DNA from: Bacteroidetes bacterium RIFCSPLOWO2_12_FULL_37_12
GTDB lineage: Bacteria > Bacteroidota > Bacteroidia > 2-12-FULL-37-12
Direction: 5' to 3'
Assembly: GCA_001769655.1 (NCBI GenBank)
Contig: MEPC01000042.1
Coordinates: 254,396 to 318,395 of the forward strand
DNA length: 64,000 nucleotides
In this document: one piece after another, positions 44,448 through 52,569 of the stretch
How positions within the stretch are numbered: position 1 is the stretch's first letter
Layout: each line of letters opens with the position of its first letter
Notes under the pieces: model-generated
What the model saw: the letters and a program-made list of their open reading frames with translations, nothing else
Databases searched by the model: none
What the model was told of the DNA's origin: nothing
Program-made: the position numbers and the translations under genes

Positions 44448-44462
44448 TGAAAAGAATGTATA

Positions 44463-44563
44463 AGGTTAAAAGGTTAAAGGTTAAAAGGTTAAAGGTTAAA
44501 GGTTAAAGGTTAAAGGTTAAAGGTTAAAGGTTAAAGGTTAAAGGTTAAAGGTTAAAAGTTAAA
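44463..44563. repeat. GGTTAAA heptamer tandem repeat
   Basis: The unit GGTTAAA is repeated about fourteen times, with a few octamers GGTTAAAA. It fills the gap between fabH and efp and has no ORF. It may vary in copy number. Confidence 0.85.
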
Positions 44564-44587
44564 ATGTAAAACACCTTTATTCGTGAA

Positions 44588-45589
44588 TTATTTTCTCGAA
44601 CCATCATACCCCCATTTTAAAAAACAGGCACCCCAGGTGAAGCCACCGCCAAACGTTGCGAAAATAAGATTATCATTTTTCCGTAGTTTGGATTCATAAT
44701 CCCATAAACACAAAGGGAGAGTGCCATTGGTTGTATTCCCATACCGGTTAACATTCAACATAATTTTTTCTTGCGAAATTCCCATTCTGTCGGCAGTGGC
44801 ATCAATAATTCTTTTGTTTGCCTGATGAGGCACCAACCACTGTATATGCTCTCCGGATAAATTATTTCTTTGCATTATTTCGTATGCTGTGTCCGCCATA
44901 TTCTGCACAGCGAATTTAAAAACGGTTTTCCCTTCCTGAAAAACGTAATGTTCTTCTTTACCGACAGATTCTGTACTTGCCGGATAACGGCTACCTCCGG
45001 CTTTCATAAAAAGATATTTACTTCCGTTTCCATCACTCCTTAAAATAGAATCCATAATGCCATTGCCGTTCATATCTGGCTCCAGTAATACCACTCCGCA
45101 ACCATCCCCAAAAATAATACAGGTATTCCGGTCTTTATAATTAATAATTGAGGACATTTTATCACCTCCAACCACTAAAATCTTTTTATATTTTCCGGAC
45201 TCAATAAATTGGGATCCGGTAATCAGCGCATAGAGAAACCCGGAACAAGCGGCTTGCACATCGAACCCAAAAGCATTTACGGCTCCAATTTCTGCACCGA
45301 TTAGGTTTGCAGAAGCCGGAAAAACATAATCCGGTGTAGTAGTGGCACAAATAATTAATTCAATTTCCTCTGATTTTAAACCCGTTTTATTTTTCAGATT
45401 ATCGATAGCTTTTACAGCCATGTGCGACATACCCATTCCTTCTCCCTTCAAAATTCTTCTCTCTGAAATACCCGTGCGCGTTTTTATCCATTCATCGGTG
45501 GTTTCCACCATGGTCTCCAACTCCCGATTTGAAAGAATGTAATCAGGAACGAATCCACCGACTCCGGTTATCGCGGCTCTAATTTTCAT
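44588..45589 (-). CDS. fabH: 3-oxoacyl-[acyl-carrier-protein] synthase III
   Basis: 333 residues. The catalytic Cys is in AFGFDVQAACSGFLYALITG (about residue 114), His in LVPHQANKRIIDATADRMG (about 255) and Asn in YGNTTNGTLPLCL (about 285), forming the Cys-His-Asn triad. It condenses acetyl-CoA with malonyl-ACP to start fatty-acid chains. Sits directly after plsX, three bases apart. Confidence 0.95.
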   Translation of the reverse strand: MKIRAAITGVGGFVPDYILSNRELETMVETTDEWIKTRTGISERRILKGEGMGMSHMAVKAIDNLKNKTGLKSEEIELIICATTTPDYVFPASANLIGAEIGAVNAFGFDVQAACSGFLYALITGSQFIESGKYKKILVVGGDKMSSIINYKDRNTCIIFGDGCGVVLLEPDMNGNGIMDSILRSDGNGSKYLFMKAGGSRYPASTESVGKEEHYVFQEGKTVFKFAVQNMADTAYEIMQRNNLSGEHIQWLVPHQANKRIIDATADRMGISQEKIMLNVNRYGNTTNGTLPLCLWDYESKLRKNDNLIFATFGGGFTWGACFLKWGYDGSRK

Positions 45590-45592
45590 ACA

Positions 45593-46531
45593 TCAATTAA
45601 ATTCTTTTTGCATTTTTCCAACAACGTTTGATTGAACCATTTCTTTTGCCAGTAGAACCATGTTCTTGATTGCTTCCCCGGAGGCAAGTCCGTGGCCAAT
45701 AACCACGGTTCCATTCAGTCCCAGAATCGGGCAACCTCCAATTTTGTCATAATTAAACCTCGTGATGAAATCATCCATCAGATTTCTTTTTTTCAGAATA
45801 TCATAAAATGACTCTACAAGTTTTAAGACCACATTTCCATTGAATCCATCGCTTACAATTACATCGGCTTTCTGGTTAAATAAATCCCTTCCTTCCACAT
45901 TTCCTATAAAATTTATTTTATTATTCATTTTCAAAAGCTGGTAAGCCGCTTGAGTCAGTAAGGTGCCTTTTTGTTCTTCTTCACCTAAATTTAATAAGCC
46001 AACTTTAGGGTTTTTAATATGCAAGACATGTTTGGCATATACAGAGCCAATGTTTCCAAACTGAGCCAATACATCGGCCTTGCAATCGGCATTGGCGCCA
46101 ACATCTGCAATGACTCCCAGCTTGCCTGATTCTTTTGGAATAATGGAAATAATAGTAGGACGAATGATTCCGGGGATAGTTTTCAAAGCGAACATACCGC
46201 CGACCATCATTGCTCCGGTATTTCCGGCGCCTACAATAGCGTTTGCCAGTTTATGTTTTAAGAGTTTGAACCCAAGCGCAATACTTGAGTTTGGTTTTTT
46301 TAACAGTGCTTTTGTGGGATGCTCATCCATGCCGATCTGTTCACGGGCATGAACAATTGTAAAGTGAGAAATTGCTCCTTTTTTGGCTTTAATAGTAGAT
46401 TCTATCACTTGCTTGTTCCCCACCAAAATTAATTTTACGTGAGGGGGTAATGCTTCATCAGCAAGTAAAGCACCTTCTATCGTTGTATCGGGAGCAAAAT
46501 CGCCACCCATTATGTCCAGGACGATTTTCAT
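45593..46531 (-). CDS. plsX: Phosphate acyltransferase PlsX
   Basis: 312 residues. PlsX features are MKIVLDIMGGDFAPDTTIEGALLA, VHAREQIGMDEHPTKALLKKPNSSI, AIVGAGNTGAMMVGG and VIVSDGFNGNVVLKLVE. The enzyme makes acyl-phosphate from acyl-ACP for phospholipid synthesis. The ATG overlaps the rpmF stop by four bases, as expected for a coupled rpmF-plsX-fabH operon. Confidence 0.95.
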   Translation of the reverse strand: MKIVLDIMGGDFAPDTTIEGALLADEALPPHVKLILVGNKQVIESTIKAKKGAISHFTIVHAREQIGMDEHPTKALLKKPNSSIALGFKLLKHKLANAIVGAGNTGAMMVGGMFALKTIPGIIRPTIISIIPKESGKLGVIADVGANADCKADVLAQFGNIGSVYAKHVLHIKNPKVGLLNLGEEEQKGTLLTQAAYQLLKMNNKINFIGNVEGRDLFNQKADVIVSDGFNGNVVLKLVESFYDILKKRNLMDDFITRFNYDKIGGCPILGLNGTVVIGHGLASGEAIKNMVLLAKEMVQSNVVGKMQKEFN

Positions 46532-46713
46532 GATACTACAGTTTTTTCAATTACTTTTTTACCTTTATAATGACCGCACTCCGGGCATACATGATGGTAT
46601 AAAACCGGAGATTTACAATTAGGACATTCCATTATTAATGGAGTGCGTAATTTGTCGTGAGTTCTGCGTTTATCACGGCGTTGTCGGGAGTGTCGTCGTT
46701 TTGGATTGGGCAT
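46528..46713 (-). CDS. rpmF: Ribosomal protein L32
   Basis: 61 residues. MPNPKRRHSRQRRDKRRTH is the typical L32 start, and two CxxC groups (CPNCKSP, CPECGHY) form the zinc-binding knuckle. Structural protein of the 50S subunit. Located between yceD and plsX, the classical order. Confidence 0.97.
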   Translation of the reverse strand: MPNPKRRHSRQRRDKRRTHDKLRTPLIMECPNCKSPVLYHHVCPECGHYKGKKVIEKTVVS

Positions 46714-46729
46714 GGTTGGTTGAAAGTGT

Positions 46730-46815
46730 TAAGTGTTAAGTGTTTTGTGTTAAGTGTTTTGTGTTTTGTGTTAAAGATTAAATGGTTATATGGTTAAAAT
46801 GGTTAAATGGTTAAA
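46730..46815. repeat. Stuttered GTGTTAAGTG / TGGTTAAA repeats
   Basis: GTGTTAAGTGTTTTGTGTTA-type words are followed by ATGGTTATATGGTTAAAATGGTTAAATGG. They lie between yceD and rpmF, and no gene was seen. Confidence 0.65.
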
Positions 46816-46841
46816 ATGTAAAAGTTAAAATAAACTAATAA

Positions 46842-47384
46842 TTAATCCCCTTTTAATCCCTTTAGTTTTTCCCATCTGGGGTCAATATCCAAAGAGTCGC
46901 CAGAACTACTTTTAATTTTCTTAAATGTACTATACACCGAATAATCATTTGCTTCTTTAAGGTCATCTTCCGGTTTATAATAGTTAGGGCTTATTTTCTT
47001 TTGCGGAATTGCGAGGCAAATAAGCTCATAAATATATTGTGAAACATCAATACTTGGGGTACCCGTTTCAATCAATTCTACATCGCCGAACCCATCCGGG
47101 TCTCCTTTGATTTTACTGTATTGAAAAATTAATCTCTTTTTGGTATTCAAAGAATATTCAAAAATTTCAGAACTCCGGTCGCATTGCAATGGAGTAAGAC
47201 CTGTAATATGAAAGTCAAAAATAAGCGTTGTTTCTGATTTTTGCAAATGAATATCAATAGAAAAATCGCCTGTTGAAATAATCGGATTACTGAACTGCTC
47301 AAAAAAATCGGAATGAATGGAAAAATCAAACTGATGATTTCCGGGCTTCAGTTGAAGTACATTGATGATAAGGTCCGGTTTCAT
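46842..47384 (-). CDS. yceD: YceD/DUF177-family protein (23S rRNA accumulation)
   Basis: 180 residues from the ATG at 47384 (MKPDLIINVLQLKPGNHQFDF). A GTG 21 bases upstream is an alternative. The sequence follows the DUF177 pattern: N-terminal strand-rich half with ITGLTPLQCDRSSEIFEYSLNTKKRLIFQ (the conserved C-D/R-S motif region), an acidic middle and YIYELICLAIPQKK. Family members act in 23S rRNA processing and lie before rpmF in most bacteria, as here. Two boxes matching the -7 consensus are upstream (minus strand, 47422-47429 and 47435-47442). Confidence 0.85.
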   Translation of the reverse strand: MKPDLIINVLQLKPGNHQFDFSIHSDFFEQFSNPIISTGDFSIDIHLQKSETTLIFDFHITGLTPLQCDRSSEIFEYSLNTKKRLIFQYSKIKGDPDGFGDVELIETGTPSIDVSQYIYELICLAIPQKKISPNYYKPEDDLKEANDYSVYSTFKKIKSSSGDSLDIDPRWEKLKGLKGD

Positions 47385-47421
47385 GGTTGTTGCAACAACT
47401 TGCACCTTACTTCACGAAAGT

Positions 47422-47442
47422 CAAAAATAGCCCCCAAAGGTA
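47422..47442 (-). promoter_or_regulatory. Two candidate -7 boxes for the yceD-accC operon
   Basis: On the minus strand TATTTTTG (47422-47429) and TACCTTTG (47435-47442) both fit TAnnTTTG, 38 and 51 bp before the ATG. Confidence 0.4.
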
Positions 47443-47585
47443 TGTTTTTTTTTGGAAATAAGTGATGGGGACAAATTGTCATAAGGATACCGATAAAAAT
47501 GTGCTTTTGGTTTAGATGATGTTCTCGTATTCCCTTAAATACCTGTAACGATATTCTACAAATTCAACTTAGTAATTTTGGGTAT

Positions 47586-47686
47586 TGTTCAGTCCAATAA
47601 ATGTATTGCCACGAAATACACTTATTAAAAAAAAATAAAATAACTAATTTGTGTAATTAGTGGTAAAAAAATAAACCGACTGAACA
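47586..47686. repeat. Degenerate inverted repeat with outer TGTTCAGTC arms
   Basis: TGTTCAGTC at 47586-47594 pairs with GACTGAACA at 47678-47686. Inside, TTGCCACGAAATACAC and GTGTAATTAGTGGTAA are a decayed copy of the element seen at 36728-36796. This fills most of the gap between yceD and the accessory island; no gene was seen there. Confidence 0.6.
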
Positions 47687-47730
47687 GTAGCAGTTTTTTG
47701 TGAGAAATAATACCCACCTGAGTAGATACC

Positions 47731-47899
47731 TTATTTTTTTATTTTCTGAATTTTTGACTTCCCTAAAACAAAATACCACCACAGGTTGATTCCAAATTTT
47801 TAATTTTCATTCCGGTCTATTTTTTTCCATCCGTATATCGCTTCTATTACATCTGATTTTTGTGTATTTTTGCTGGTAAAAGGTAGTTTTTGGACGGAC
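47731..47899. repeat. Island repeat A, copy 1, with promoter
   Basis: About 169 bp that is roughly 90% identical by eye to 50157-50329. Shared blocks include GGTTGATTCCAAATTTTTAA, ATTTTCATTCCGGTCTATTT and CCGTATATCGCTTCTATTAC. Near its right end TGTGTATTTTTGCTGG holds a -7-like box TATTTTTG (47865-47872). It precedes the DHH-like gene by about 100 bp. Confidence 0.85.
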
Positions 47900-47903
47900 T
47901 GAA

Positions 47904-47917
47904 GTTATGCCCAATGC
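47904..47917. repeat. 14 bp inverted partner of 49968-49981
   Basis: GTTATGCCCAATGC is the reverse complement, with one mismatch, of GCACTGGGCATAAC at 49968-49981. The pair brackets the first accessory unit. Confidence 0.6.
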
Positions 47918-47970
47918 TCTGACAACCGTGCTTCGTGGATTATTTCGTAATCAAACCGACAATTTTTTTA

Positions 47971-47978
47971 TACTTTTG
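47971..47978 (+). promoter_or_regulatory. Putative -7 box close to the DHH-like gene
   Basis: TACTTTTG fits TAnnTTTG and lies 22 bp before the ATG at 48001, a second promoter candidate besides the one in repeat A. Confidence 0.4.
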
Positions 47979-48000
47979 ACAATCTAAAATTTTAAACATA

Positions 48001-48972
48001 ATGATACTTTTTGACCAAGACAAAGAAAAACCACACATCATTGATTATACTGAAATAATTGAAAAATACCCTTGGATAATTGAGCGAGACAGAAAATGTA
48101 TTATCAGCCCAGACACTGATGGAATTCTTTGCGGACTTTTTATGTCTGCTTTTTTCAACTGGGAAGTTGTCGGCTATTATGACGGCAAGGACTTGGCTTT
48201 AAAGAAAAAAAATAAACCATCCGACTGTGTTTTTCTTGATATGGAAATTTTCAGAAAAAACTGTAAGAGTATCGGACAGCATATGGTTCTCTACAACAAA
48301 AATGATATTCCGAAAAATTGGGACAACTTTTCAAACAGTATTAATCCAAACAACATTCGTGGATTTGACGCAAATAAAAATTTCGCATTGAAATACCCGC
48401 TTGCGACAATTCATTTGCTGATGTGCATTGCTCGGACAACGGTTGAATTTTCCATTCCCAAATCAGCCGTGACAGTTTTGCTTTATGTTGATGGAACATT
48501 CAAAAACCTTTTGAACTATCCAGAAAATTGTATCAGTTGGCTTCACTTTCTCAACGCAAAAAATGAAAGTAGCCCACTCGCTACGCTTCTGAATATTTTT
48601 GCCGCACAAAAAATTTCAACAATGATGCACGACCTTGAAAAAATATTTGGTGAGTTCCGACTTATTGCAGGAGGACGAAGAGGTGGAGATAAAATTAAAA
48701 TTGCCGAAATCCAAAATAATTCTTTCTCATATGATTTACAGAGCAAAACTTTAACGCTGACAAATTTTTTAAGCGGTTTAACGGGATGGAGCTTTGTGAA
48801 AGAAAAATGGGTAATGGAAAATTTAGAAGTTACAAATTTCAAAAAAGGAATTATTCCTGTGGGAAAATTGAATGGAACAAATTACGCTGCAATACTCAAA
48901 AAAAATCCGATTTCATTTGCCATTACAGGAACAAAGCAAATTGAATATACAGAGAGCAATAAATTATTCTAA
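48001..48972 (+). CDS. DHH-phosphoesterase-like protein paired with a DNA methyltransferase
   Basis: 323 residues, no close family recognised. The N-terminal part resembles the metal core of DHH phosphoesterases (RecJ-like): KCIISPDTDGILCGLFMS (D38, D40), then DCVFLDMEI (D80) and IGQHMVLYN (H94) with strand-helix spacing as expected. The DHH triplet itself is not intact. The C-terminal half carries GGRRGGDKIKIAEI (about 225) and a strand-rich region. The gene is convergent with, and overlaps by nine bases, a DNA methyltransferase gene. That is a typical restriction-modification layout, so it may be a nuclease. The assignment is an inference from motif shape and context. Confidence 0.5.
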   Translation: MILFDQDKEKPHIIDYTEIIEKYPWIIERDRKCIISPDTDGILCGLFMSAFFNWEVVGYYDGKDLALKKKNKPSDCVFLDMEIFRKNCKSIGQHMVLYNKNDIPKNWDNFSNSINPNNIRGFDANKNFALKYPLATIHLLMCIARTTVEFSIPKSAVTVLLYVDGTFKNLLNYPENCISWLHFLNAKNESSPLATLLNIFAAQKISTMMHDLEKIFGEFRLIAGGRRGGDKIKIAEIQNNSFSYDLQSKTLTLTNFLSGLTGWSFVKEKWVMENLEVTNFKKGIIPVGKLNGTNYAAILKKNPISFAITGTKQIEYTESNKLF

Positions 48973-49842
48973 AGAAAATCGTAATTGATGTGTTTTTCCT
49001 TCTTCTCTTAATCTCTTTTTTGCAAGTTCGGAATACTCTTTGGAAATATCGTATCCTATATAATTTCTCTCTAAGGCAATCGCTGCCAATGCAGTTGTTC
49101 CGCTTCCTATAAAAGGGTCAAGAACAATTCCGCCAGGTGGACAGAAACACTGAATAAAATCAACAGGCAGACGGTCGGGGAATGTTGCGGGGTGTTTGTG
49201 TTTTAATCGTGTTCCATCTCCGCAAGTTGTGTAATCCCAAATAGTTCCTCTGCACTTTGTTGGATTAATTGTAACCTTTTTTGATTTCAATGTTTTTCCG
49301 TTGGTTAATCGTGTTGCACAACCAGTCATTGTTGCTCCCGCCCATTTAGACGGAATTTTCAACAGATCTTTATCGAAATATTTCCATCGTTCACCTTTTA
49401 AAAAAATCGGAATGTATTCGTGGTCAACTCTGAATCTAGTTTTCCACCAACCGCCTTCTGCACCGTGTTTTTTGTAAATGACAGTTTCAAAGAGTTTAAA
49501 CCCGATGTTATCGCACCAATCTAAAACAGTTCTGAATGAAGTTAGTGACTTACCAAAATTTTTCGTTTGGTCTTGAATGACCATCACAGCGAGACAGCCA
49601 TCTTTCAAGACACGAAAAATTTCTTTTCCAGTTTCGTGCAAATTGACATCAAAACCTTTGTAATCCCTAATTGCATCATACGGAGGAGAAGTAACAACTA
49701 AATCAATACAGCCATCAGGTAACTTTTTCATTCCACTGACACAATCTTCATTGATAATTTTATTTACAGGAATAAAATCTTCTAACAACGGACTGTGTTT
49801 TCCGTGACCATTGTTGCTCATCGTATTTTCAAGGACTTCCAT
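48964..49842 (-). CDS. DNA methyltransferase, TSPPY type (N4-cytosine or N6-adenine)
   Basis: 292 residues from the ATG at 49842. The longest frame starts with TTG at 49866, but that codon falls inside a -7-like box (TACATTTG on the minus strand, 49864-49871), so it was rejected. Motif IV VVTSPPYDAIRDY is near the N-terminus and motif I PFIGSGTTALAAIALERNYIGYDIS near the C-terminus, i.e. the beta-class order. The SPP rather than NPP start of motif IV favours N4-cytosine or certain N6-adenine enzymes. It probably protects host DNA in a restriction-modification pair with the convergent gene. Confidence 0.85.
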   Translation of the reverse strand: MEVLENTMSNNGHGKHSPLLEDFIPVNKIINEDCVSGMKKLPDGCIDLVVTSPPYDAIRDYKGFDVNLHETGKEIFRVLKDGCLAVMVIQDQTKNFGKSLTSFRTVLDWCDNIGFKLFETVIYKKHGAEGGWWKTRFRVDHEYIPIFLKGERWKYFDKDLLKIPSKWAGATMTGCATRLTNGKTLKSKKVTINPTKCRGTIWDYTTCGDGTRLKHKHPATFPDRLPVDFIQCFCPPGGIVLDPFIGSGTTALAAIALERNYIGYDISKEYSELAKKRLREEGKTHQLRFSLE

Positions 49843-49967
49843 TGCTGATAGTTTTTGTGAGGACAAATGTATGAAAATAAAATCTTACTTTTGGAAAATT
49901 AATTTTTCAACAACAATGGTATTAACATTTGAAAATTTTGGTAGGTGTACAGGCACGAAAGACAACA

Positions 49968-50036
49968 GCACTGGGCATAACAACTAATGCTTCGTTACAT
50001 TTTTACAACATGCAATTCACCCACTGTTGCATAAAT
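49968..50036. repeat. Island repeat B, copy 1, with inverted partner
   Basis: GCACTGGGCATAAC (49968-49981) is followed by about 60 bp resembling 53686-53743 (ATAACAACTAA.G.TTCGTT..., ATGCAATTCA, CCACTGT). It ends the first accessory unit. The rest of the gap up to 50157 is AT-rich with no gene seen. Confidence 0.65.
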
Positions 50037-50156
50037 CCACCTCTTTACGTAAGTTTTTTTCCTTTTGATTGTCGAGTTTTTTTTCTATGGGGTTTTCGTT
50101 AAAAATGTAGAGTGGCTATATTTATAAAAATGTGTTCAAAAAATTCCTGCAAGAAC

Positions 50157-50329
50157 TTATTTTTTTATTTTCCGAATTTTTTGACTTCCCTAAAAGCAAA
50201 ACACTAAAACAGGTTGATTCCAAATTTTTAATTTTCATTCCGGTCTATTTTTTTTCCTTCCGTATATCGCTTCTATTACGTCCGTTTTTGTGTATTTTTG
50301 CTGGTGAAAGGTAGTTTTTAAACGGACAG
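50157..50329. repeat. Island repeat A, copy 2, with promoter
   Basis: Second copy of the ~170 bp element at 47731-47899. Its -7-like box TATTTTTG is at 50293-50300, about 50 bp before the KAP-like ATG at 50350. A short frame through it (about 50132-50314) is not considered coding. Confidence 0.85.
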
Positions 50330-50349
50330 ACGATAGCAGTAATGATAAA

Positions 50350-52233
50350 ATGAACTCAGACCAAATAGACATAGTTCTTCAGTATCTCAAAATAGAAACT
50401 AATTATGCCGTAATTATAAACGGACAATACGGTGTAGGTAAAACGCATTTCTATAAAAATGAACTTGCCCCTAAAATAAAGGAAGTATCCTTGACAAAGG
50501 ATGACCGAAAGAAATTTACGCCTATTCATATTTCCCTATTCGGATTTAAGAGTTTGGAAGAAATACAAACGGCAATTTTTATAGAACTATTTCCCATTCT
50601 AAAAAGCAAGGGGCTTAAACTTGCGGCAGGAATAGGGAAATCTATAATTCGCGGAATTGCACAACTTAATCAAGCTGGTGACATAGATAAATATATTGGC
50701 GATATAAATCAAGATGCGGATGATTGGTTAAAATATGATGAGTTAGTTATTTGTTTTGACGATTTGGATCGCAAAAGTGAATCATTAGACCTGAGGGATG
50801 TTTTTGGTTTTATTAATTCGCTAGTTGAAAATCAAGGAGCAAAAATCCTAATAATTGCAAATAAGGAGCAACTAATTAAGGACACTAACTATTCATCAAG
50901 CTTATGGGAAAAGGTAATTGGTGTTTCAATTCAATATAGACCAGACCCAAAAACAATCTATAACCAGATTATCGAAAGTCGCTATTCGGCCACATTTAAA
51001 AAATATTACGAATTTCTTGTAAGTTCAGAAAATGCAGTTGTGAGTAGCATTGAAGCAAATCAAAATAATTTTCGAAATTTAATTTTCTTTCTTGAACATT
51101 TTAAAACTGTATTTTATCCAATTGAAAACTTATTTCAGACGGACAAAAATTTTTTAGTGCTGAAAAGTGAAAAACTTCAAGCCATACTTGATTTTACTAT
51201 AGCGATTTCAATTGAATATAAACTCGGATTATTAAACTCTACTAATCTTGACGATGTTAAAGGTTTAGACACAAGTCCTTTTGCAAACATTGACTTTAAC
51301 CATTTTTTAGGGTATTCAGCAAAGAAGGAAGATGAATCAAAAGAACCTGAGTACATTGATGTTTTTAAAAAGAAGTATTATACCAATAAGAAATATTACT
51401 TCTTCAAATCTATATTTGAATACATTACTGGTACAAAAGCATTCAGTATTGATGTTTTAAAAACCGAACTTGAAGCATACTTTATTATCAAAGACAATGT
51501 AGTTCCAGAACAAGACAAGGTCTTATATGACTTGGGATATTTTGGTTGTTTAAAACTTAGCGACAAGGAGTATCGTGAACTTACCTTAAAAATGCTCTCA
51601 TTTCTTGATGATGGGAAATATCAACTTCAACAATTCGGAACAGTTTTTCACTTTGCGACTCGTTTTAACAACATACTGAATTTTAATTTTTCGACCCTAA
51701 AAAAAAGATTTAAAAAAGGCATTAAAAAAGGTGTACTTAATTACACTTACAATTCAAATTTGGGTTTTTACATGTCGGTTAGTCATGACACGGAATTTAA
51801 AGAAGATGTAATTGAAATAATAAAATTTTGCCTGGAAGTTAATAATTCTCTCAAGGAATCAAATAATGAGAATGACTTAGGAGCATTATTCGAACTTTTC
51901 CAAACTGACTTTAATACATTCATTGAAAAGGTTCAAGAGCGTGACAATGAGTATCGTCTTGCATCATTTTGGTTGGAATTTAATTTTAATAAAATTGTTT
52001 CTACTATACGTAAACTTGACAACGAACAAGTTTGGAAGTTTGGCCATTATTTTAATAGCAGATATAGAAGACAAATTTATGAAAAGTTGTATCCTGAGAA
52101 GGACTTCGTAATAAAACTTCATACACAAATTGACAAACCAACAACAAACAGAAAAAAGAAAACCTTGAAAAACGCAAGTTTAGATTACCTATCAAAATGC
52201 CTAAAAGAATGCGAACAGAATTTCCCAACGTAA
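50350..52233 (+). CDS. KAP-like P-loop NTPase
   Basis: 627 residues. Walker A INGQYGVGKTHFYKNEL is at residues 23-39 and Walker B ELVICFDDLDRKSESLDL at about 131-148, with FDDLDR typical of KAP NTPases (STAND-related). Sensor-like KILIIANKEQL follows. After the NTPase domain (about 1-300) the sequence is helical and charged without recognised domains, ending in a Lys-rich tail. No membrane segments are visible, although many KAP proteins have them. KAP NTPases occur in several phage-defence systems, so a defence role is plausible. It has its own promoter in repeat A. Confidence 0.7.
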   Translation: MNSDQIDIVLQYLKIETNYAVIINGQYGVGKTHFYKNELAPKIKEVSLTKDDRKKFTPIHISLFGFKSLEEIQTAIFIELFPILKSKGLKLAAGIGKSIIRGIAQLNQAGDIDKYIGDINQDADDWLKYDELVICFDDLDRKSESLDLRDVFGFINSLVENQGAKILIIANKEQLIKDTNYSSSLWEKVIGVSIQYRPDPKTIYNQIIESRYSATFKKYYEFLVSSENAVVSSIEANQNNFRNLIFFLEHFKTVFYPIENLFQTDKNFLVLKSEKLQAILDFTIAISIEYKLGLLNSTNLDDVKGLDTSPFANIDFNHFLGYSAKKEDESKEPEYIDVFKKKYYTNKKYYFFKSIFEYITGTKAFSIDVLKTELEAYFIIKDNVVPEQDKVLYDLGYFGCLKLSDKEYRELTLKMLSFLDDGKYQLQQFGTVFHFATRFNNILNFNFSTLKKRFKKGIKKGVLNYTYNSNLGFYMSVSHDTEFKEDVIEIIKFCLEVNNSLKESNNENDLGALFELFQTDFNTFIEKVQERDNEYRLASFWLEFNFNKIVSTIRKLDNEQVWKFGHYFNSRYRRQIYEKLYPEKDFVIKLHTQIDKPTTNRKKKTLKNASLDYLSKCLKECEQNFPT

Positions 52234-52569
52234 TAATCACTACCGCTAATCGAGTAGGTAGCCCCACCTGAATAAACAAGCGGGTTGTGTCTCTCACACC
52301 ACTGTATCCCGATTTTCAGTACGGGACTGGCTGTGCGGGTTTCGCATACAGCAATTAATTAATTTGTGAGTCAGTTTTCAATGGGATTTGGGGGTCAGTT
52401 TTCAGCGAGATTTTACTACTTTGTTTCAATGTTCCTCTTATTGTAAGATTTACTGTCAATTTCCATTTCTGAAAATGAATATAACTTCTTTATTGCGGTG
52501 AAAAATTAGACAAGTACCGCATATTTGCGGTGAAAAATTCGTACTTTTACCGCAAAATAATTATAAGCA
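52234..52569. other. Intergenic region with IS-end-like scar and Fic operator
   Basis: This 336 bp gap has no gene. Its first part (52255-52350) contains GCGGGTTGTGTCTCTCACAC and hairpin-like ACGGGACTGGCTGTGCGGGT of unknown origin. GTCAGTTTTCA occurs at 52370-52380 and 52394-52404 with 24 bp spacing, like the multiple terminal repeats of IS21-family elements. No transposase is present, so a scar is the best reading. The last 80 bp hold the Fic promoter repeats. Confidence 0.5.
52493..52555 (+). promoter_or_regulatory. Repeated operator upstream of the Fic gene
   Basis: TTGCGGTGAAAAATT occurs exactly twice at 52493-52507 and 52525-52539, 32 bp apart (three helical turns). ACCGCA/TGCGGT at 52516-52531 forms a perfect dyad with a TATT spacer. 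A third inverted half-site, TTTTACCGCAA, is at 52545-52555, overlapping the presumed -7 region (TACTTTTA, 52542-52549). This looks like a multi-site operator, possibly for autoregulation. Confidence 0.6.

Noticed and set aside
44463..44563. Repeat array that could be read as a CRISPR or telomere-like tract
   Set aside because: The unit is only 7 bp with no spacers, and there are no cas genes.
49843..49866. TTG start of the methyltransferase
   Set aside because: It overlaps the likely -7 box on the minus strand; the ATG at 49842 gives a normal leader.
49968..50036. Integron attC site
   Set aside because: The ends GCATAAC and GTTGCAT only partly fit RYYYAAC/GTTRRRY, and no integrase is in the window. 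Kept only as a check within the island finding.
50132..50314. 60-codon ORF in island repeat A
   Set aside because: It reads through a promoter-bearing repeat, is Phe-rich and has no counterpart frame in repeat copy 1.
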